A DNA stretch of 64,000 nt from JAOPZW01 sp963807305. Lineage in GTDB: Bacteria > Actinomycetota > Thermoleophilia > Solirubrobacterales > Solirubrobacteraceae. This document shows, in pieces, positions 24,692-34,393 of this stretch. The DNA lies in contig CAWEBN010000009.1 of the NCBI GenBank assembly GCA_963807305.1, forward strand, positions 1 to 64,000, given 5' to 3'. Made by a program: the position numbers and the translations under genes. Every line of letters starts with the position of its first letter. Within the stretch, counting starts at the first letter, position 1. The notes beneath the pieces were generated by a model. The model was not told the DNA's origin and searched no databases. It saw only the letters and a list, made by a program, of their open reading frames with translations.

Positions 24692-25363
24692 CTAGCGCGT
24701 CCCGGCCTCGGCCTCGGCCTCCGCCTCGGCCTCGATCTGGGCGTCGATCTCGGCGTCGACCAGCGCCTCGGCCCGCCGCCGCCGCGTGCGCAGCACGAGC
24801 CACAGCACGAAGCCGCCCAGCACGACGAGCACGGCGCCCCCCAGCCCGGCGAGGTGGATGAACTTCTCGGCGCTGTGGCCCACGAAGTACGCCAGCAGCC
24901 CGATCGACGTCGCCCACGCGATGCCGCCGAGCGCGTTCCAGAACAGGAACGTCGGCCACGACATCCGCGTCGCGCCCGCCATCCACGCCGCGGTGATGCG
25001 CAGCCCGGTGACCCAGCGCCCCAGGAAGACCGCCTTCGGTCCGTGACGATCGAAGAACGGCTCGCCGACCGCGATCACGCGGCGGCGATGGTGCAGGAAC
25101 GGGCCCGGCGCGGTCAGCAGCCCGCGGCCGAGCCTGCGCCCGATGGCGAAGCCGACGTTGTCGCCCAGGATCGCCGCCACGGCCGCGACGACGATGACGG
25201 CCTCGATCGACAGGTGCCCGCGGCTCGCGAGGATGCCGGCGGTGATGAGCGCCGTCTCGCCCGGCACCGGGATGCCCATCGTCTCGATGGCGATGAGCAG
25301 GAAGACGACCGGCAAGCCGATGTTCTGGGCGACGTCGACGAAGGTCGCGAAGGGCACGATCAC
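24692..25363 (-). CDS. DedA-family membrane protein
   Basis: A 223-residue integral membrane protein with the DedA/SNARE-associated signature: ETMGIPVPGETALITAGILA near the N-terminus, GDNVGFAIGRRLGRGLL, FFDRHGPKAVFLGRWVTGLR (conserved Gly-Arg) and a final transmembrane helix (GGAVLVVLGGFVLWLVL). About five hydrophobic segments are visible. DedA proteins act in undecaprenyl-phosphate or phospholipid translocation and envelope homeostasis. The C-terminus is an Ala/Glu-rich tail. GTG 25363 is favoured; it is 15 bp from the tgt ATG on the other strand, so the promoters overlap. Confidence 0.85.
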   Translation of the reverse strand: MIVPFATFVDVAQNIGLPVVFLLIAIETMGIPVPGETALITAGILASRGHLSIEAVIVVAAVAAILGDNVGFAIGRRLGRGLLTAPGPFLHHRRRVIAVGEPFFDRHGPKAVFLGRWVTGLRITAAWMAGATRMSWPTFLFWNALGGIAWATSIGLLAYFVGHSAEKFIHLAGLGGAVLVVLGGFVLWLVLRTRRRRAEALVDAEIDAQIEAEAEAEAEAGTR

Positions 25364-25378
25364 TACCCCGCTTCTAGC

Positions 25379-26575
25379 ATGCTCGCGGTGCCTGCCCTCA
25401 CGATCACCGCCCGCGACGCCGGCTCGCGGGCCCGCGCGGGGGTCCTGCGCACTGCTCACGGCGAGGTCCGCACGCCCGCCTTCGTGCCCCTGGCGACCAA
25501 GGCGACGGTGAAGGGGATGTTGCCGGCCGAGGTCGCGGCCCTGGGCTACGACATCGTCCTCGGCAACACCTTCCACCTGTTCCTCGACCCCGGTCACGAG
25601 CGCATCGCGCGCTTCGGCGGGCTGCACGAGTTCATGGGCTGGAGCGGGCCGATCGTCACCGATTCGGGCGGCTTCCAGGTCTTCTCGATGGGCCACGGCA
25701 CGGTGGCCGACGAGATCAAGGGCCGCACGCCGCACGGAGGCCGGCGCCAGGGAGGGATCATCGCCATCGAGGAGCGCGGCGTGCGCTTTCGCTCCTACCT
25801 CGACGGCTCCGAGCGCTTCATGGCGCCCGAGACCTCGATGGAGATCCAGGCCGCGCTGGGCTCGGACCTCGCGCTGGTGTTCGACGAGTGCACGCCGCTC
25901 AACGTCCCGCGCGACTACACCGCGCGCTCGACCGAGCGCACGCACCGCTGGCTGCGCCGCTGTCTGGACTGGCACCACGCGCACGGCCCGGACGGCCAGC
26001 TCGTCTACGGCATCGTCCAGGGCGGCGTCTTTCAGGACCTGCGCCTCGAGTCCGCGCAGGCGGTCGCCGCCAGCGAGTGCGACGGCATCGCGATCGGCGG
26101 CTCGCTGGGCGCCGACAAGGCGGAGATGCACACCGTCGTCGACTGGACGACCGCGGCGCTGCCGGAGGACCGCCCACGCCACCTGCTCGGCATCGGCGAG
26201 ATCGACGACCTGGTGCGCGGCGTCGAGTTGGGCATCGACACCTTCGACTGCGCGATGCCGACGCGGCTCGGGCGCCACGGGATGGTGCTCGTCGCCGACC
26301 CCGAGCGCCGCTGGCGCGTCGACCTCAGCCAGGCCCGGTGGAAGGACTCCGACGAGCCGCTCATGGAGGACTGCCCCTGCCCCGCCTGCGCGCTGGGCCT
26401 GACCCGCGGCTACCTGCGCTACCTGGCCCACGCCCGCGAGCTGACCGGGATGCGCCTCTTCACGCTGCACAACCTCGCCTTCGTCGAGCGAGTGATGCGC
26501 CGGCTACGGGACGCGATCGGCGCGGGGACGCTGGCGGCGGAGGCTGCCGCCTTGCGCGCGGGCGCGGCGCCATAG
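25379..26575 (+). CDS. tgt: tRNA-guanine transglycosylase
   Basis: A 398-residue bacterial TGT. It has the catalytic-loop DSGGFQVFSMGHG (nucleophile or acid Asp near residue 95), QGGVFQDLRLES, AIGGSLG for base recognition, the second Asp in IDTFDCAMPTR, and the zinc site in CPCPACALGLTRGYLRYL with a His in LFTLHN. It replaces guanine 34 in GUN-anticodon tRNAs with a queuosine precursor. No other queuosine gene is in the window, so precursor supply is unresolved. It starts at ATG 25379, almost back-to-back with the DedA gene. A 14-bp hairpin follows at 26623. Confidence 0.95.
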   Translation: MLAVPALTITARDAGSRARAGVLRTAHGEVRTPAFVPLATKATVKGMLPAEVAALGYDIVLGNTFHLFLDPGHERIARFGGLHEFMGWSGPIVTDSGGFQVFSMGHGTVADEIKGRTPHGGRRQGGIIAIEERGVRFRSYLDGSERFMAPETSMEIQAALGSDLALVFDECTPLNVPRDYTARSTERTHRWLRRCLDWHHAHGPDGQLVYGIVQGGVFQDLRLESAQAVAASECDGIAIGGSLGADKAEMHTVVDWTTAALPEDRPRHLLGIGEIDDLVRGVELGIDTFDCAMPTRLGRHGMVLVADPERRWRVDLSQARWKDSDEPLMEDCPCPACALGLTRGYLRYLAHARELTGMRLFTLHNLAFVERVMRRLRDAIGAGTLAAEAAALRAGAAP

Positions 26576-26622
26576 TCGTCCAATCGCCCCGTGGCGCGTT
26601 GCCGCTCGACTCAGCGACGAGC

Positions 26623-26657
26623 GGGGAGTTTGTCGGGCATAGGCCGACAAACTCCCC
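26623..26657. terminator. 14-bp hairpin between tgt and the kinase gene
   Basis: GGGGAGTTTGTCGG (26623-26636) and CCGACAAACTCCCC (26644-26657) pair perfectly around GCATAGG. GACTC and GAGTC farther out extend the symmetry. The element sits in the 234-bp spacer between convergent genes and probably terminates both transcripts. Its form also suggests a dispersed REP-like family. The rest of the spacer shows no gene. Confidence 0.7.
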
Positions 26658-26809
26658 CTTCGAGTCCGCCACCGCGCCCGCCGGGCGAGCGGCAGCCTGA
26701 GCGGAGCCGCGGGCGAAGGAACCGCCGCCCGCTCTCTTTCCCTCGATGACGCTTTACACGCCGCGCACCACCGCGAGCGCCGAGCGGCACGACCGCGAAA
26801 GCCCGCCGC

Positions 26810-28026
<1,217 letters not shown>

Positions 28027-28030
<4 letters not shown>

Positions 28031-28551
28031 GGCGTCGTCACCCCGCCGACCGACGTGCCGCCCGTGCCGGTGTCGGTGCCGGTCGTCGTCCCGGTCGAGC
28101 CGGTGCCCGTCGTGTCGGTCGGCGTCGTGCCGGTCGTCCCCGTGTCGGTGGTGCCCGTATCCGTCGTGCCCGTGTCGGTGGTGCCCGTGTCGGTGGGCGT
28201 CGTGTTCGTGGCGGTGGTGGCGGGCTGGGTCTGCTGCGTCTGTGTCTGTGCCTGGCTGCACCTGGCCGGGACCTGCTTGGCGAGGTTCTGGATGCCCGAC
28301 TGCAGGCGCTGGCGCAGGCTCGCGTCGACGGAGTCGGGCAGGGCGACCACTTCGTTCTGGGCCTTGATCACGGCGCGCTGCGCCGCCGAGCAGCGGCCGG
28401 CGCGGTAGTCGGAGGAGATCTGGTTCAGCGCGCTCGTCAGGCTCGAGGCGTTACTCGCGGGGATCCGGCCGTCGCCGCCGCAGGCGACGAGGAGGGCGGT
28501 CGAGGCCCCCAGGATCAGCGCGGCGAGCGAGGGCAGGACGCGCATCCTCAT
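28027..28551 (-). CDS. Thr/Asp/Gly-repeat lipoprotein
   Basis: A 174-residue protein with a lipoprotein signal sequence: LAALILGASTALLVAC, lipobox Cys near residue 24, then GGDGR. The middle (residues 30-105) is helical and probably globular (NQISSDYRAGRCSAAQRAVI, two further Cys). The last 65 residues are low-complexity Thr/Gly/Asp with tandem TDTGT units encoded by 15-bp DNA repeats (about 28140-28200), prone to slippage. It lies between a phosphoesterase and a membrane kinase with four-base overlaps on both sides, so the products may work together at the envelope. No family is recognised. Confidence 0.78.
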
Positions 28552-29279
28552 TGACCGTACTCCAGGCGCTCGGCCAGCGAGTCAGGCAGGCGCGCGGCGC
28601 GGATGGCGGCCGCGGCGCCCGCGATGTCGTACTCGATCCGCCGCCAGCGGGCGACCCACGCGCTGGTGTCGAGCAGCAGCCAGGCGGCACGCGCGTCGCC
28701 GTCCCGTGGCTGGCCGACGCTGCCCGGGTTGAGGATCCACTCGCCGTTGGCGACGTCCACCTCCTCGCCGCCGCGCCGCGCCGAGCCGGTTGCCGGCTCG
28801 CCCTCGGGACGCACGAAGGACAGCGCGACGTGCGAGTGGCCGACGAGCGACAGCCGCTCGGGCTGGGCGTCGAGGCACAGCTCGGCCAAGAGGGCGGAGA
28901 GGACGTATTCCCACACGGGATCGCGGGGCGAAGCGTGGTAGAGCCCGACCCCGCGCTCGGACGCCGAGGGGCTCAGTGAGGCCAGCCATTCGCGGTGGGC
29001 CGCGTCGATGACCTCCTGCGTCCAGCGCGCGGCGAGCGCGGCGCCGGTGGAGAACTCGCCGAGGTCGAGGTCGCCCGTCACAGCGAGGTCGTGGTTGCCG
29101 GCGAGGCAGACGTCGGCGTGCTGGCGCGCCAGCCGGCAGCAGTCGTTGGGATCGGCCCCGTAGCCCACGATGTCGCCCAGGCACCAGATGGCCTCGGCGG
29201 GGCTGGCCTGCACGTCGGCGAGCACCGCCTCGAAGGCGTGGCGATTGCCGTGGATGTCGGAGACGATGGCGACCTGCAT
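28548..29279 (-). CDS. Calcineurin-like metallophosphoesterase
   Basis: A 243-residue protein with the metal-binding blocks of the calcineurin-like family: VAIVSDIHGNRHAFEAVL, CLGDIVGYGADPN, LAGNHDLAVTG and VGHSHVALSFVRP. This size and layout match the YfcE/MJ0936-type group, which hydrolyses phosphodiesters or nucleotides. ATG 29279 places the first metal motif eight residues in, as is normal. Start of an operon with the lipoprotein and kinase genes, overlapping the lipoprotein start by four bases. Divergent from the M48 protease. The physiological substrate is not known. Confidence 0.88.
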   Translation of the reverse strand: MQVAIVSDIHGNRHAFEAVLADVQASPAEAIWCLGDIVGYGADPNDCCRLARQHADVCLAGNHDLAVTGDLDLGEFSTGAALAARWTQEVIDAAHREWLASLSPSASERGVGLYHASPRDPVWEYVLSALLAELCLDAQPERLSLVGHSHVALSFVRPEGEPATGSARRGGEEVDVANGEWILNPGSVGQPRDGDARAAWLLLDTSAWVARWRRIEYDIAGAAAAIRAARLPDSLAERLEYGQ

Positions 29280-29323
29280 GGATTTCGCGGCCTGGCTTGG
29301 GCCGTGGGGCATTCTTTACGAAC

Positions 29324-30541
29324 GTGGAACGCCCCCGCCGGGTTGCCGTGGCCGTGGTTGCTGCCTTCGTCGTGGCGGAGGCGGCGGTCCTGCTGCTGCG
29401 GCCACGTGACGGCGTCATTGCGCCCGTGCCGGTCGACCCGGGATCGTACTTCACGCCCGCGGAGCTGGAGCGGGCTCGCGACTACCGCCACGGCCAACTG
29501 GTGCTCTTCGCCGCCGGCACGGCAATCGAGGCGGCGCTGCTCGTGTGGCTCGTGCGCCGCCCGCCCGCGCTGCTGCGCGGGCCCTTCCGGCGGCCGGTGC
29601 TCGTGGCGGCGGGCGCCGGCGCGGCGCTCTCCTTCGGCTTCACCGCGGCCCGGCTCCCGGTCAGCGCGATCAGCCACCAGCGCTCCGTCGACGTGGGCCT
29701 CTCGACCCAGGACTGGGGGCCGTGGCTGGGCGACGTGGCCAAGTCGACCGCGATCGGGGCGGTCTTCGCCGGCCTCGGCGCGGCGGCCGCGCTGGCGCTC
29801 ATGCGGCGCTTCCCCCGGGGTTGGTGGGTCCCCGGGAGCGTCCTCGCCGTGGGCTTCGCCACCGCCAGCATCTACCTGGGGCCGGTCGTCCTGGACCCGA
29901 TCTTCAACCGCTTCACGGCGCTGCCCGAGGGGAGCACGCGGGCCGACGTGCTGGCCCTCGCGCGCGAGGCGAAGGTCGACGTCGGGCAGGTCTACGAGGT
30001 CGACGCGAGCCGGCGCACGACGGCCTCCAACGCCTACGTCACCGGGCTGGGGCGGACCAAGCGCGTGGTCCTCTACGACAACCTGCTCAAGGACTTCAGC
30101 CGCGACGAGGTCCGCCTCGTGGTCGCCCACGAGCTCGGCCACGTGCACTACCGCGACGTGCCGCGCGGCCTGCTCTACGTCGCCCTCGTGGCCCCCGGCG
30201 CGCTCTTCGCCGCCTCGCTGCTCACGCGACGGCTCGCGCCGGACGAGCCGCGCCCCGGTCCCGCGGCGCTCCCGGCGCTTGCGCTCTCGGTGGCGGTCGT
30301 GAGCTTCGGGGTGACCGTCGTGGCCAACCAGCTCTCGCGGCGGATCGAGGCGCGCGCCGACAGCTACTCGCTGCGCCTGACCGACGCGCCGGAGCCGTTC
30401 ATCGGCTTCGAGCGCGGCATCGCGATGCGCAACGTCGCCGATCCCGACCCGCCCGACTGGCTGGTGGCCCTGATGGCGACGCACCCGCCCACGGTCGACC
30501 GGATCGGGATCGCGAAGGCCTTCGAGGCCGGGGCGCGCTAA
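29324..30541 (+). CDS. M48-family membrane metalloprotease (Ste24/CaaX protease-like)
   Basis: A protein of about 405 residues with several hydrophobic helices (VAVAVVAAFVVAEAAVLLL, LVLFAAGTAIEAALLVWLV and others) and the zinc motif VVAHELGHVHYRD (HExxH near residue 270), followed by the third-ligand region QLSRRIEARADSYSL. The DNLLKDFSRDEV and TASNAYVTGLGRTKRVVLYD segments before the motif are typical of Ste24/HtpX-type proteases. It probably degrades or trims membrane proteins. GTG 29324 is chosen over an in-frame TTG at 29297. It faces the phosphoesterase across 44 bp. Confidence 0.87.
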   Translation: MERPRRVAVAVVAAFVVAEAAVLLLRPRDGVIAPVPVDPGSYFTPAELERARDYRHGQLVLFAAGTAIEAALLVWLVRRPPALLRGPFRRPVLVAAGAGAALSFGFTAARLPVSAISHQRSVDVGLSTQDWGPWLGDVAKSTAIGAVFAGLGAAAALALMRRFPRGWWVPGSVLAVGFATASIYLGPVVLDPIFNRFTALPEGSTRADVLALAREAKVDVGQVYEVDASRRTTASNAYVTGLGRTKRVVLYDNLLKDFSRDEVRLVVAHELGHVHYRDVPRGLLYVALVAPGALFAASLLTRRLAPDEPRPGPAALPALALSVAVVSFGVTVVANQLSRRIEARADSYSLRLTDAPEPFIGFERGIAMRNVADPDPPDWLVALMATHPPTVDRIGIAKAFEAGAR

Positions 30542-30544
30542 CCC

Positions 30545-30880
30545 GGCGGCTGCCCGGTCGCGCGTAGCCGCGCCCGCCGCCACGCCGCCGAGGACGCCGA
30601 CGACGAGGCCGCCACCCAGCAGCCACAGGTCGGCCGCGTAGCCGCGGGCCCACAGGTCGCGGACCTTCGGGCAGCCGTGGAACATGCATGCCTCGCCGAA
30701 GTCGAAGTGCAGCAGCGAGCGGTCGAGGTCGTGGCCCAGGCCGGTCCAGAACGGGGTCCCCGGGTACTCCTCGGGGCGCAGCGCGCGTATGCCGCCGTAG
30801 GCGACGACCGCGATGAGGAGGGTGAGCGCGCCGAAGGCCAGGCGCCGGAGAGCGAACCCGAGCAGGGACGCAAACCTAGG
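30545..30880 (-). pseudogene. N-terminal remnant of an ABC-transporter permease
   Basis: On the minus strand the frame reads RFASLLGFALRRLAFGALTL, VVAYGGIRALRPEEYPGTPF, LDRSLLHFDFGEACMFHGC and VRDLWARGYAADLWLLGGG, which looks like the first helix and periplasmic loop of DppB-type permeases. There is no good start codon. The match stops after about 110 residues, at the M48 gene end, with the rest of the permease absent. I read it as a truncated relic. It is not a shadow of a coding frame on the plus strand, where the interval has no gene. Confidence 0.45.
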
Positions 30881-30893
30881 AGCGCCCGCATAA

Positions 30894-30911
30894 CGACCGC
30901 ATATGCGGTCG
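30894..30911. repeat. Perfect 18-bp palindrome
   Basis: CGACCGCATATGCGGTCG is a perfect palindrome ending 10 bp before the stop of the DUF3467 gene (minus strand). It could end that transcript or be a protein-binding site. No poly-T tail follows. Confidence 0.55.
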
Positions 30912-30921
30912 CGCGGGCGGA

Positions 30922-31242
30922 CTACTCGTCGTCGTCGTTGGGCGCCGGCGGCCCGTCGTACTCGGGCAGGCTCTTGATGCCCTCGCGGGTGCGCCACTTG
31001 GAGTAGTTGTCCTCCATGGCGTCCAGCAGCTCGCGCATGAAGCGCGGCGCGAGGTTGATGCGCGCGACGACCACGCCGGGGATCTCGTCGTCCTCGACCT
31101 CGTGGTCGACGCGGGCGAAGGTGAGCGTGAACTCGTAGTCCGAATGGCTGACGTTCGCGAAGTTCGCGTACTTGCCGGCCATGTGCTTCGGCTCGAAGTG
31201 GATGTTGATGTGGCGCTCGGGCCCCTGCTGTTCGTCGGCCAT
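30922..31242 (-). CDS. DUF3467 family protein
   Basis: A 106-residue protein matching the DUF3467 pattern: INIHFEPKHMAGKYANFANV, SHSDYEFTLTFARVD, ARINLAPRFMRELLDAMEDN, with a C-terminal acidic tail PNDDDE. The family is widespread and uncharacterised; a small beta-rich fold is expected. ATG 31242 is preferred to an upstream in-frame ATG because homologous N-termini begin just before this block. Divergent from rlmH with only 22 bp between starts, so their promoters overlap each other's 5' ends. Confidence 0.82.
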   Translation of the reverse strand: MADEQQGPERHINIHFEPKHMAGKYANFANVSHSDYEFTLTFARVDHEVEDDEIPGVVVARINLAPRFMRELLDAMEDNYSKWRTREGIKSLPEYDGPPAPNDDDE

Positions 31243-31264
31243 GGTCGGCCCTAGTATCGCAGCG

Positions 31265-31672
31265 GTGAGGATCACCGTCGTGGCGGTCGGCAAGCTGCGC
31301 CCGCCCTTCGTGGACGACGTGGCGCACTACACCAAGATGCTGGCGGGGCACACCCGGATGGAGCTGATCGAGGTGCGCGAGGACGAGCGCGCCGAGCGGC
31401 GCGTGCCCGACGACGCCTATGTCTCGCTGCTGGCTGCCGACGGAGCCCAGCTCGACTCGATCGGCTTCGCGCGCTTCATCGAGCAGCGGCGCATGTCGCG
31501 CCGCGATCTGTGCTTCGTGATCGGCGGTCCCTTCGGGCTCGAGCTCGAGCGCGCCGACCACCGCCTCTCGCTCGGGCCGATGACGCTGCCCCATCAACTG
31601 GCGCGCGTCGTGCTGCTCGAGCAGCTCTTCCGAGCGCACAAGATCATCGCGCGGGAGCCCTACCACCACTGA
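31265..31672 (+). CDS. rlmH: 23S rRNA pseudouridine-1915 N3-methyltransferase
   Basis: A 135-residue SPOUT methyltransferase. It starts at GTG 31265 with RITVVAVGKLRPPFVDD. The SAM-binding knot includes CFVIGGPFGLE (GGxxG), LGPMTLPHQLARVVLLEQLF and the C-terminal IIAREPYHH, matching RlmH (usual ending PYH with a basic residue). It methylates pseudouridine 1915 of helix 69 in assembled ribosomes. The stop overlaps the ATG of the K+ channel-like gene by one base, so the two are translationally coupled. Confidence 0.93.
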   Translation: MRITVVAVGKLRPPFVDDVAHYTKMLAGHTRMELIEVREDERAERRVPDDAYVSLLAADGAQLDSIGFARFIEQRRMSRRDLCFVIGGPFGLELERADHRLSLGPMTLPHQLARVVLLEQLFRAHKIIAREPYHH

Positions 31673-32682
31673 TGGGCGAGCGCTCCGAGGTCCGGGCTTT
31701 CCTGCGGCGCCTGCGCCAGCTTGCGCTGATGATCGCGCTCGTCATCGTGGCGGGGACGATCGGCCTCGCGCTGACCGAGGACCGCGGGGTGTGGGAGTCC
31801 TTCCAGTGGGCGCTCGACACGGTCGCCACCATCGGCTCGCATCCCAATCCCGAGACCGTCCCGGGGCAGATCGTCAAGACCCTGCTCATCGTGCTGGGCG
31901 TCGGTACGCTCTTCTACGGCTTGGTGACGGTGACGGAGGTCTTCGTCGCCGGCCATCTCGCCGACCTGCTCGCCGAGCGCCGGACCCTCAAGGCCATCGA
32001 AGCCACCAGCGACCACTACATCATCTGCGGCTTCGGGCGCGTGGGCCGCCAGGTGGCGCGCGACCTGCGCGCGGCCGGGGCGCGCTACGTCGTCATCGAC
32101 GCGCTGCCCGAGAACCGCGAGCTGGCCGCCGGGGTCGGCGTGCGCTTCATCGAGGGCGAGGCGACCGAGGACGAGGTCCTGCGCGCCGCGGGGATCATGC
32201 GCGCGCGCGGGGTCATCGCCTGCGTGGACTCCGACGCGGACAACATCTTCATCACGCTGAGCGCGCGCCAGCTTCGCCCGGACATCGCGATCGTGGCGCG
32301 GGCGGCATCCGAGGCGTCGGAGTCCAAGCTCGTGCACGCGGGTGCGACGCGCGTGATCTCCCCGTACCGCTCCAGCGGCTCGGAGATGGCACGCTTCGCG
32401 CTCAACCCGCAGGTGTCGGGCGTGGTCGACGTCGCGCCCGAGTACCGCTTGGAGGAGATCGCCGTGGCGGAGGGCAGCGAGGGCGTCGGCGCCCAGATCG
32501 CCGACATCCGGGGAGGTGCGATCATCGTGGGCGTGCGCTCCGTCGATGGCACGTTCCATCCCCAGCCGCCCTCGTCGACCGTGCTCAGCGCCGGCGACGT
32601 CGTGATGGCCATGGGCACGCTGCGCACCGTGCAGCGCCTCGAGGCCCTCTTCGTGCCCTCGCGGACGGAGACGCGCTCGTGA
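31672..32682 (+). CDS. Two-helix K+ channel-like protein with RCK/TrkA domains
   Basis: A 336-residue protein. Two N-terminal helices (LALMIALVIVAGTIGLAL; IVKTLLIVLGVGTLFYGLV) flank a pore-like loop. A cytoplasmic RCK/TrkA-N domain follows (YIICGFGRVGRQVARDLR, about residue 105), and then a TrkA-C domain ending near residue 325. It should be an ion channel or transport regulator gated by nucleotides. The canonical filter TVGYG is missing: the loop reads DTVATIGSHPNPETVPG. It overlaps rlmH, and its stop overlaps the argS GTG (GTGA). Family is clear; ion selectivity is not. Confidence 0.85.
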   Translation: MGERSEVRAFLRRLRQLALMIALVIVAGTIGLALTEDRGVWESFQWALDTVATIGSHPNPETVPGQIVKTLLIVLGVGTLFYGLVTVTEVFVAGHLADLLAERRTLKAIEATSDHYIICGFGRVGRQVARDLRAAGARYVVIDALPENRELAAGVGVRFIEGEATEDEVLRAAGIMRARGVIACVDSDADNIFITLSARQLRPDIAIVARAASEASESKLVHAGATRVISPYRSSGSEMARFALNPQVSGVVDVAPEYRLEEIAVAEGSEGVGAQIADIRGGAIIVGVRSVDGTFHPQPPSSTVLSAGDVVMAMGTLRTVQRLEALFVPSRTETRS

Positions 32683-34304
32683 CCCCGGTCGCCGACCTGC
32701 GTGCCGCGGTCGAGGCGGCGGCCGCCGGCTTGGCCAACGGCGGCTCGACGAAGTCGCCGCCCACGCTGGAGCGCCCCAAGCAGGCCGATCACGGCGACTA
32801 CGCGACCAACGCGGCGCTCGTCCTCGCGCCGCTGCTCAAGGCGCCGCCGCGCGACGTGGCCGAGCGGCTGGGCGGAGCGCTGCGCGACCGGCTCGGCGAG
32901 GCCCTGGAGCGCGTGGAGGTCGCCGGGCCGGGCTTCCTGAACCTCTTTCTCGCCGACCCGTGGTACGTCGAGGCGCTGGACTGGGTGCTGGCCGCCGGCG
33001 ACGGCTTCGGCGGCGCCGGCGCGGCCCCCGCGCTGCGGGTCAACGTCGAGTTCGTCTCGGCCAACCCGACCGGGCCGCTGACGGCCGCCAGCGGGCGCCA
33101 TGCCGCGTACGGCGATGCGCTGGCCCGCGTGCTCGGCTTTGCCGGGCACTCGGTCACGCGCGAGTACTACTTCAACGACGCCGGGACGCAGATCGAGAGG
33201 CTCGGCGAGTCGATTCGCGCGCGGGCGCGCGGGGAGGAGGTGCCCGAGGGCGGCTACGTCGGCGATTACGTCAGCGGGCTGGCCGCGCAGATCCCGGGCG
33301 CCGCCGAGATGGACGCCCACGAGCTCGCGCGCATCGGCGTCGAGCTGATGTTCGAGCGCATCAAGGCCACGCTGCGCGCCTACCGCGTCGAGTACGACGT
33401 CTTCTTCAACGAGGCCGCACTGCACGAAGGCAGCCCGAGTGCCATCGAGCGGGGCATCCAGCGGCTGTCGGAGGAGGGCCATCTGTACCGCGCCGAGGGC
33501 GCGCTGTGGCTGCGCACGACGGACTTCGGCGACGACAAGGACCGCGTCCTCGAGCGCTCGACCGGCCAGACGACGTACTTCGCAGCAGACGTGGCCTACG
33601 CCGAGCACAAGCTCGAGCGCGGCTTCGACCTGCTCGTCATCCCGCTCGGTTCCGACCACCACGGCTACGTGGCGCGGCTGAAGGCGAACATGGCGGCCCT
33701 CGGCGCCGACCCCGACCGCCTCGAGATCCCGATCCTGCAGTTCGTGCACATCGTGGAGGGCGGCTCGCGGGCGTCGATGTCCAAGCGCCGCGGCGAGTTC
33801 ATCACGCTCGACGACCTCATCGGCGAGATCGGCGTCGACGCGACGCGCTACTTCATGCTCTCGCGCTCGCAGGACTCGACGATCGACCTCGACCTCGACC
33901 TCGCCCGCAGCCAGTCGGCCGAGAACCCCGTCTATTACGTTCAGTACGCGCACGCACGGATCGCCTCGGTCCGGCGCAAGGCGGGCGAGGAGAGGGTCGC
34001 GCGCGCACTGGCGACCACCGGCCTGGACGTCGAGCTGCACCCGTCCGAGCGCGCGCTGGTCAAGAAGCTGCTCGCCTTCCCGGAGGAGGTCGTGGAGGCC
34101 GCCGAGCGGCGCGCCCCGCACCGCATCGCCGCCTATGCGCTCGACCTCGCCCAGGTCTTCACGGCCTTCTACCGCGACTGCCTGGTGGTCGGGGCCGAGC
34201 CCGTCGGGCTCGAGGACTGGCGCTTGCGCCTGTCGGTCGTCACGCAGCGGACGATCGCCCGGGCCCTCGACCTGCTCGGCGTCGAGGCCCCCGACGAGAT
34301 GTGA
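32679..34304 (+). CDS. argS: Arginyl-tRNA synthetase
   Basis: A 541-residue class I synthetase. Present are the N-terminal additional domain (residues 1-110, GPGFLNLFLA), VEFVSANPTGPLTAASGRHA, YYFNDAGTQIERLGESI, IPLGSDHHGYVARLKA, the KMSKS-loop equivalent RASMSKRRGEFITLDDLI and the anticodon-binding DALR domain (VQYAHARIASV to LLGVEAPDEM). The HIGH signature, expected right after PTGP, reads TAAS instead of HxGH. GTG 32679 overlaps the upstream stop. It charges tRNA-Arg. All other features are normal, so it is probably active with a variant first motif. Confidence 0.93.
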   Translation: MTPVADLRAAVEAAAAGLANGGSTKSPPTLERPKQADHGDYATNAALVLAPLLKAPPRDVAERLGGALRDRLGEALERVEVAGPGFLNLFLADPWYVEALDWVLAAGDGFGGAGAAPALRVNVEFVSANPTGPLTAASGRHAAYGDALARVLGFAGHSVTREYYFNDAGTQIERLGESIRARARGEEVPEGGYVGDYVSGLAAQIPGAAEMDAHELARIGVELMFERIKATLRAYRVEYDVFFNEAALHEGSPSAIERGIQRLSEEGHLYRAEGALWLRTTDFGDDKDRVLERSTGQTTYFAADVAYAEHKLERGFDLLVIPLGSDHHGYVARLKANMAALGADPDRLEIPILQFVHIVEGGSRASMSKRRGEFITLDDLIGEIGVDATRYFMLSRSQDSTIDLDLDLARSQSAENPVYYVQYAHARIASVRRKAGEERVARALATTGLDVELHPSERALVKKLLAFPEEVVEAAERRAPHRIAAYALDLAQVFTAFYRDCLVVGAEPVGLEDWRLRLSVVTQRTIARALDLLGVEAPDEM

Positions 34305-34393
34305 GCCGCTCGGGCGCGTCGAGCGAGCGCGCTCGGGCGATGGCCGGAGGGCGTGAATATTCCGCGCGCTCGCGGGGAACGCTGCCCGCCCAC

